64,000 bases of DNA, from positions 62,001-126,000 of the forward strand of contig SHXZ01000004.1 of the NCBI GenBank assembly GCA_009693045.1. The letters run 5' to 3'. The position numbers and the translations under genes were made by a program. Positions 62,959 to 64,000 of this stretch are shown in pieces; position 1 is the stretch's first letter, and each line of letters opens with the position of its first letter. Source of the stretch: Dehalococcoidia bacterium (GTDB lineage Bacteria; Chloroflexota; Dehalococcoidia; Lucifugimonadales; SHYT01). The notes beneath the pieces were generated by a model. The model had not been told where the DNA came from and did not search any database. It saw only the letters and a program-made list of their open reading frames with translations.

Positions 62959-64000
62959 GTGTCAAACCGAATTAATCATCCAACCGAGAAATGGCTTCAG
63001 ACGCTACTGCAAACGTTCCGGCAAGCGAAAAAGGATCCAGCGCTTGCTATCCATATATCCAACTTGGACGACTTCTCCGATCCTATTCAACTCCACCTGT
63101 TCTGATTCACCGCAGAGAAGTATCACATTAGCTATGGTGCGTTGTTGAGCACCAGGCTGTCTGGCTTTCCTGACGGCTTTGTGCAAGTTATCGGTCCTTT
63201 AGAACCCGCCAACCAGCGAAGCGTTCTATTGGAATGTCTCAGGTCCTCGATGTGGGATGAGGAAGTCGACGATCCTATGTTTCTTAGTGTCGGCGATAGG
63301 ACAGCGCGCGAGTATCTTGTTCACCTACTCGCAAGCGAAAGACAGAAATTTGAGAGGTGCTTGCTGAACAGCTTGTACTCTAACGATTCTCTTAGAAGAC
63401 CTTTGGTGGGTTCTAAACAAGTGATACCTGGACGTGAATTTGTTTGGGAGATATACGGAGACTTCTTGGCTCTCGAGCCTCATGAACTACTGAGTCCCAT
63501 TGTCACCCGTACGACAAATCAAGCAAGCCCCCCAACTTCCACGAGTTCTACGCGAGAGCCGATGAAGAACTTGCAAGGCTTTGGGACGTTCTTCTACCCG
63601 CAGATATGGGTAGATGACATACCAAGGCCCTCCGTGGAGGAGATCATAGAATGCAAGAAGGGCAACGAACTCTTTGAATGCGCCTCAGGCATTCGGTGGA
63701 GAATACAAAGGGAAGATTTTCGTCATCAACCAAGATGGGTTCATAGGATTGCAGGCCGAGTCTCCACGTCAGGCTACAGAATTACTGAATGAACTAATGG
63801 CTACTGCCTGGCTTGCCGACATTGACGTCTGGTCCACGCGGGAGTTTGAACTCGGACCAGTAGAGATCGACCCTGAGAAACAGGTGATTGGGAGTCGTTC
63901 ATCATCATTGGTTTCTTTGCGGCTAGCCCCCTTGTTTGATCTCGGGAGAATGAATACAAATTCCACCGTGGAGACTTTTATGGCCAGACTCCGACGAGTG
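62959..64000 (+). pseudogene. Low-GC hypothetical gene with stop and frameshift, cut by window end
   Basis: From GTG 62,959 the frame reads NRINHPTEKWLQTLLQTFRQ and IQLHLF, TGA at 63,103-63,105, then FTAEKYHISYGALLSTRLSG, GFPDGFVQVIGPLEPANQRS and FGTFFYPQIWVDDIPRPSVE. Near 63,690 the frame slips, after which FGGEYKGKIFVINQDGFIG and TAWLADIDVWSTREFELGPV continue past the last base. GC is about 48%, against 62-68% in neighbours, so it was probably acquired. No family recognised. The part after the slip could be a separate overlapping gene. Confidence 0.6.

Overview
The window looks like chromosomal DNA of a GC-rich bacterium, most likely a Chloroflexota member of the Dehalococcoidia/SAR202 type. 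The evidence is the gene content: several CaiB/BaiF family III CoA-transferases, paralogous luciferase-like flavin monooxygenases, three copies of a xanthine-dehydrogenase-type molybdenum subunit, UbiD/UbiX/UbiA, PIG-L and M42 hydrolases, and no plasmid or phage backbone. The taxonomic call is an inference; no marker gene such as rRNA is present.

Layout. 0.2-8 kb: a thiolase/DUF35 pair, an oligopeptide-type binding lipoprotein with a strong terminator, and a minus-strand acyl-CoA operon (two CoA-transferases and a crotonase). 8-13 kb: a low-GC WapI-like orphan, an M24 peptidase, a third CoA-transferase, a flavin monooxygenase, and a scar made of a duplicated CoA-transferase tail plus a decayed primase. 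13-19 kb: frameshifted mscL, tRNA with CAT anticodon, three tandem copies of an unrecognised cysteine-containing family, PncC/CinA, a membrane-anchored gluzincin peptidase and tRNA-Gly. 19-28.6 kb: a subtilisin-fold protease with a dockerin-like tail, UbiD-UbiX-UbiA, a broken YceI gene and a second, amber-interrupted monooxygenase. 29-35 kb: a sugar nucleotidyltransferase, decayed methyltransferase and PAS genes, an esterase with a histone-like tail, and an ArsR / SRPBCC / DUF4242-like / VOC group. 35-47 kb: a molybdenum hydroxylase subunit, M1 aminopeptidase, 2-hydroxyacid dehydrogenase, a DUF4258/DUF2283 cassette, a REP-associated transposase among its palindromes, a MoaD-like protein and a complete three-subunit molybdenum hydroxylase operon. 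47-60 kb: SRPBCC, NIPSNAP, PAC2, MaoC, a two-subunit CoA-transferase, quinone oxidoreductase, PIG-L, M42, a zinc-ribbon protein, a third molybdenum subunit and a collagen-like surface protein. 60-64 kb: a gene-poor gap, a crotonase, a nitroreductase and a low-GC interrupted gene running off the end.

Function. The intact genes describe a heterotroph that activates carboxylic acids as CoA esters, hydroxylates or dehydrogenates heterocyclic or aromatic compounds with molybdenum and flavin enzymes, and processes the products through crotonase, thiolase and MaoC steps. UbiD, UbiX and UbiA fit menaquinone synthesis.

Two features stand out. First, dispersed palindromes of at least two families occur between genes and also inside genes (a transposase and ubiX), where they are translated in frame. 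Second, there are at least a dozen interrupted genes, six of them with an in-frame TAG in an otherwise readable gene. Real decay and assembly error cannot be separated from sequence alone.
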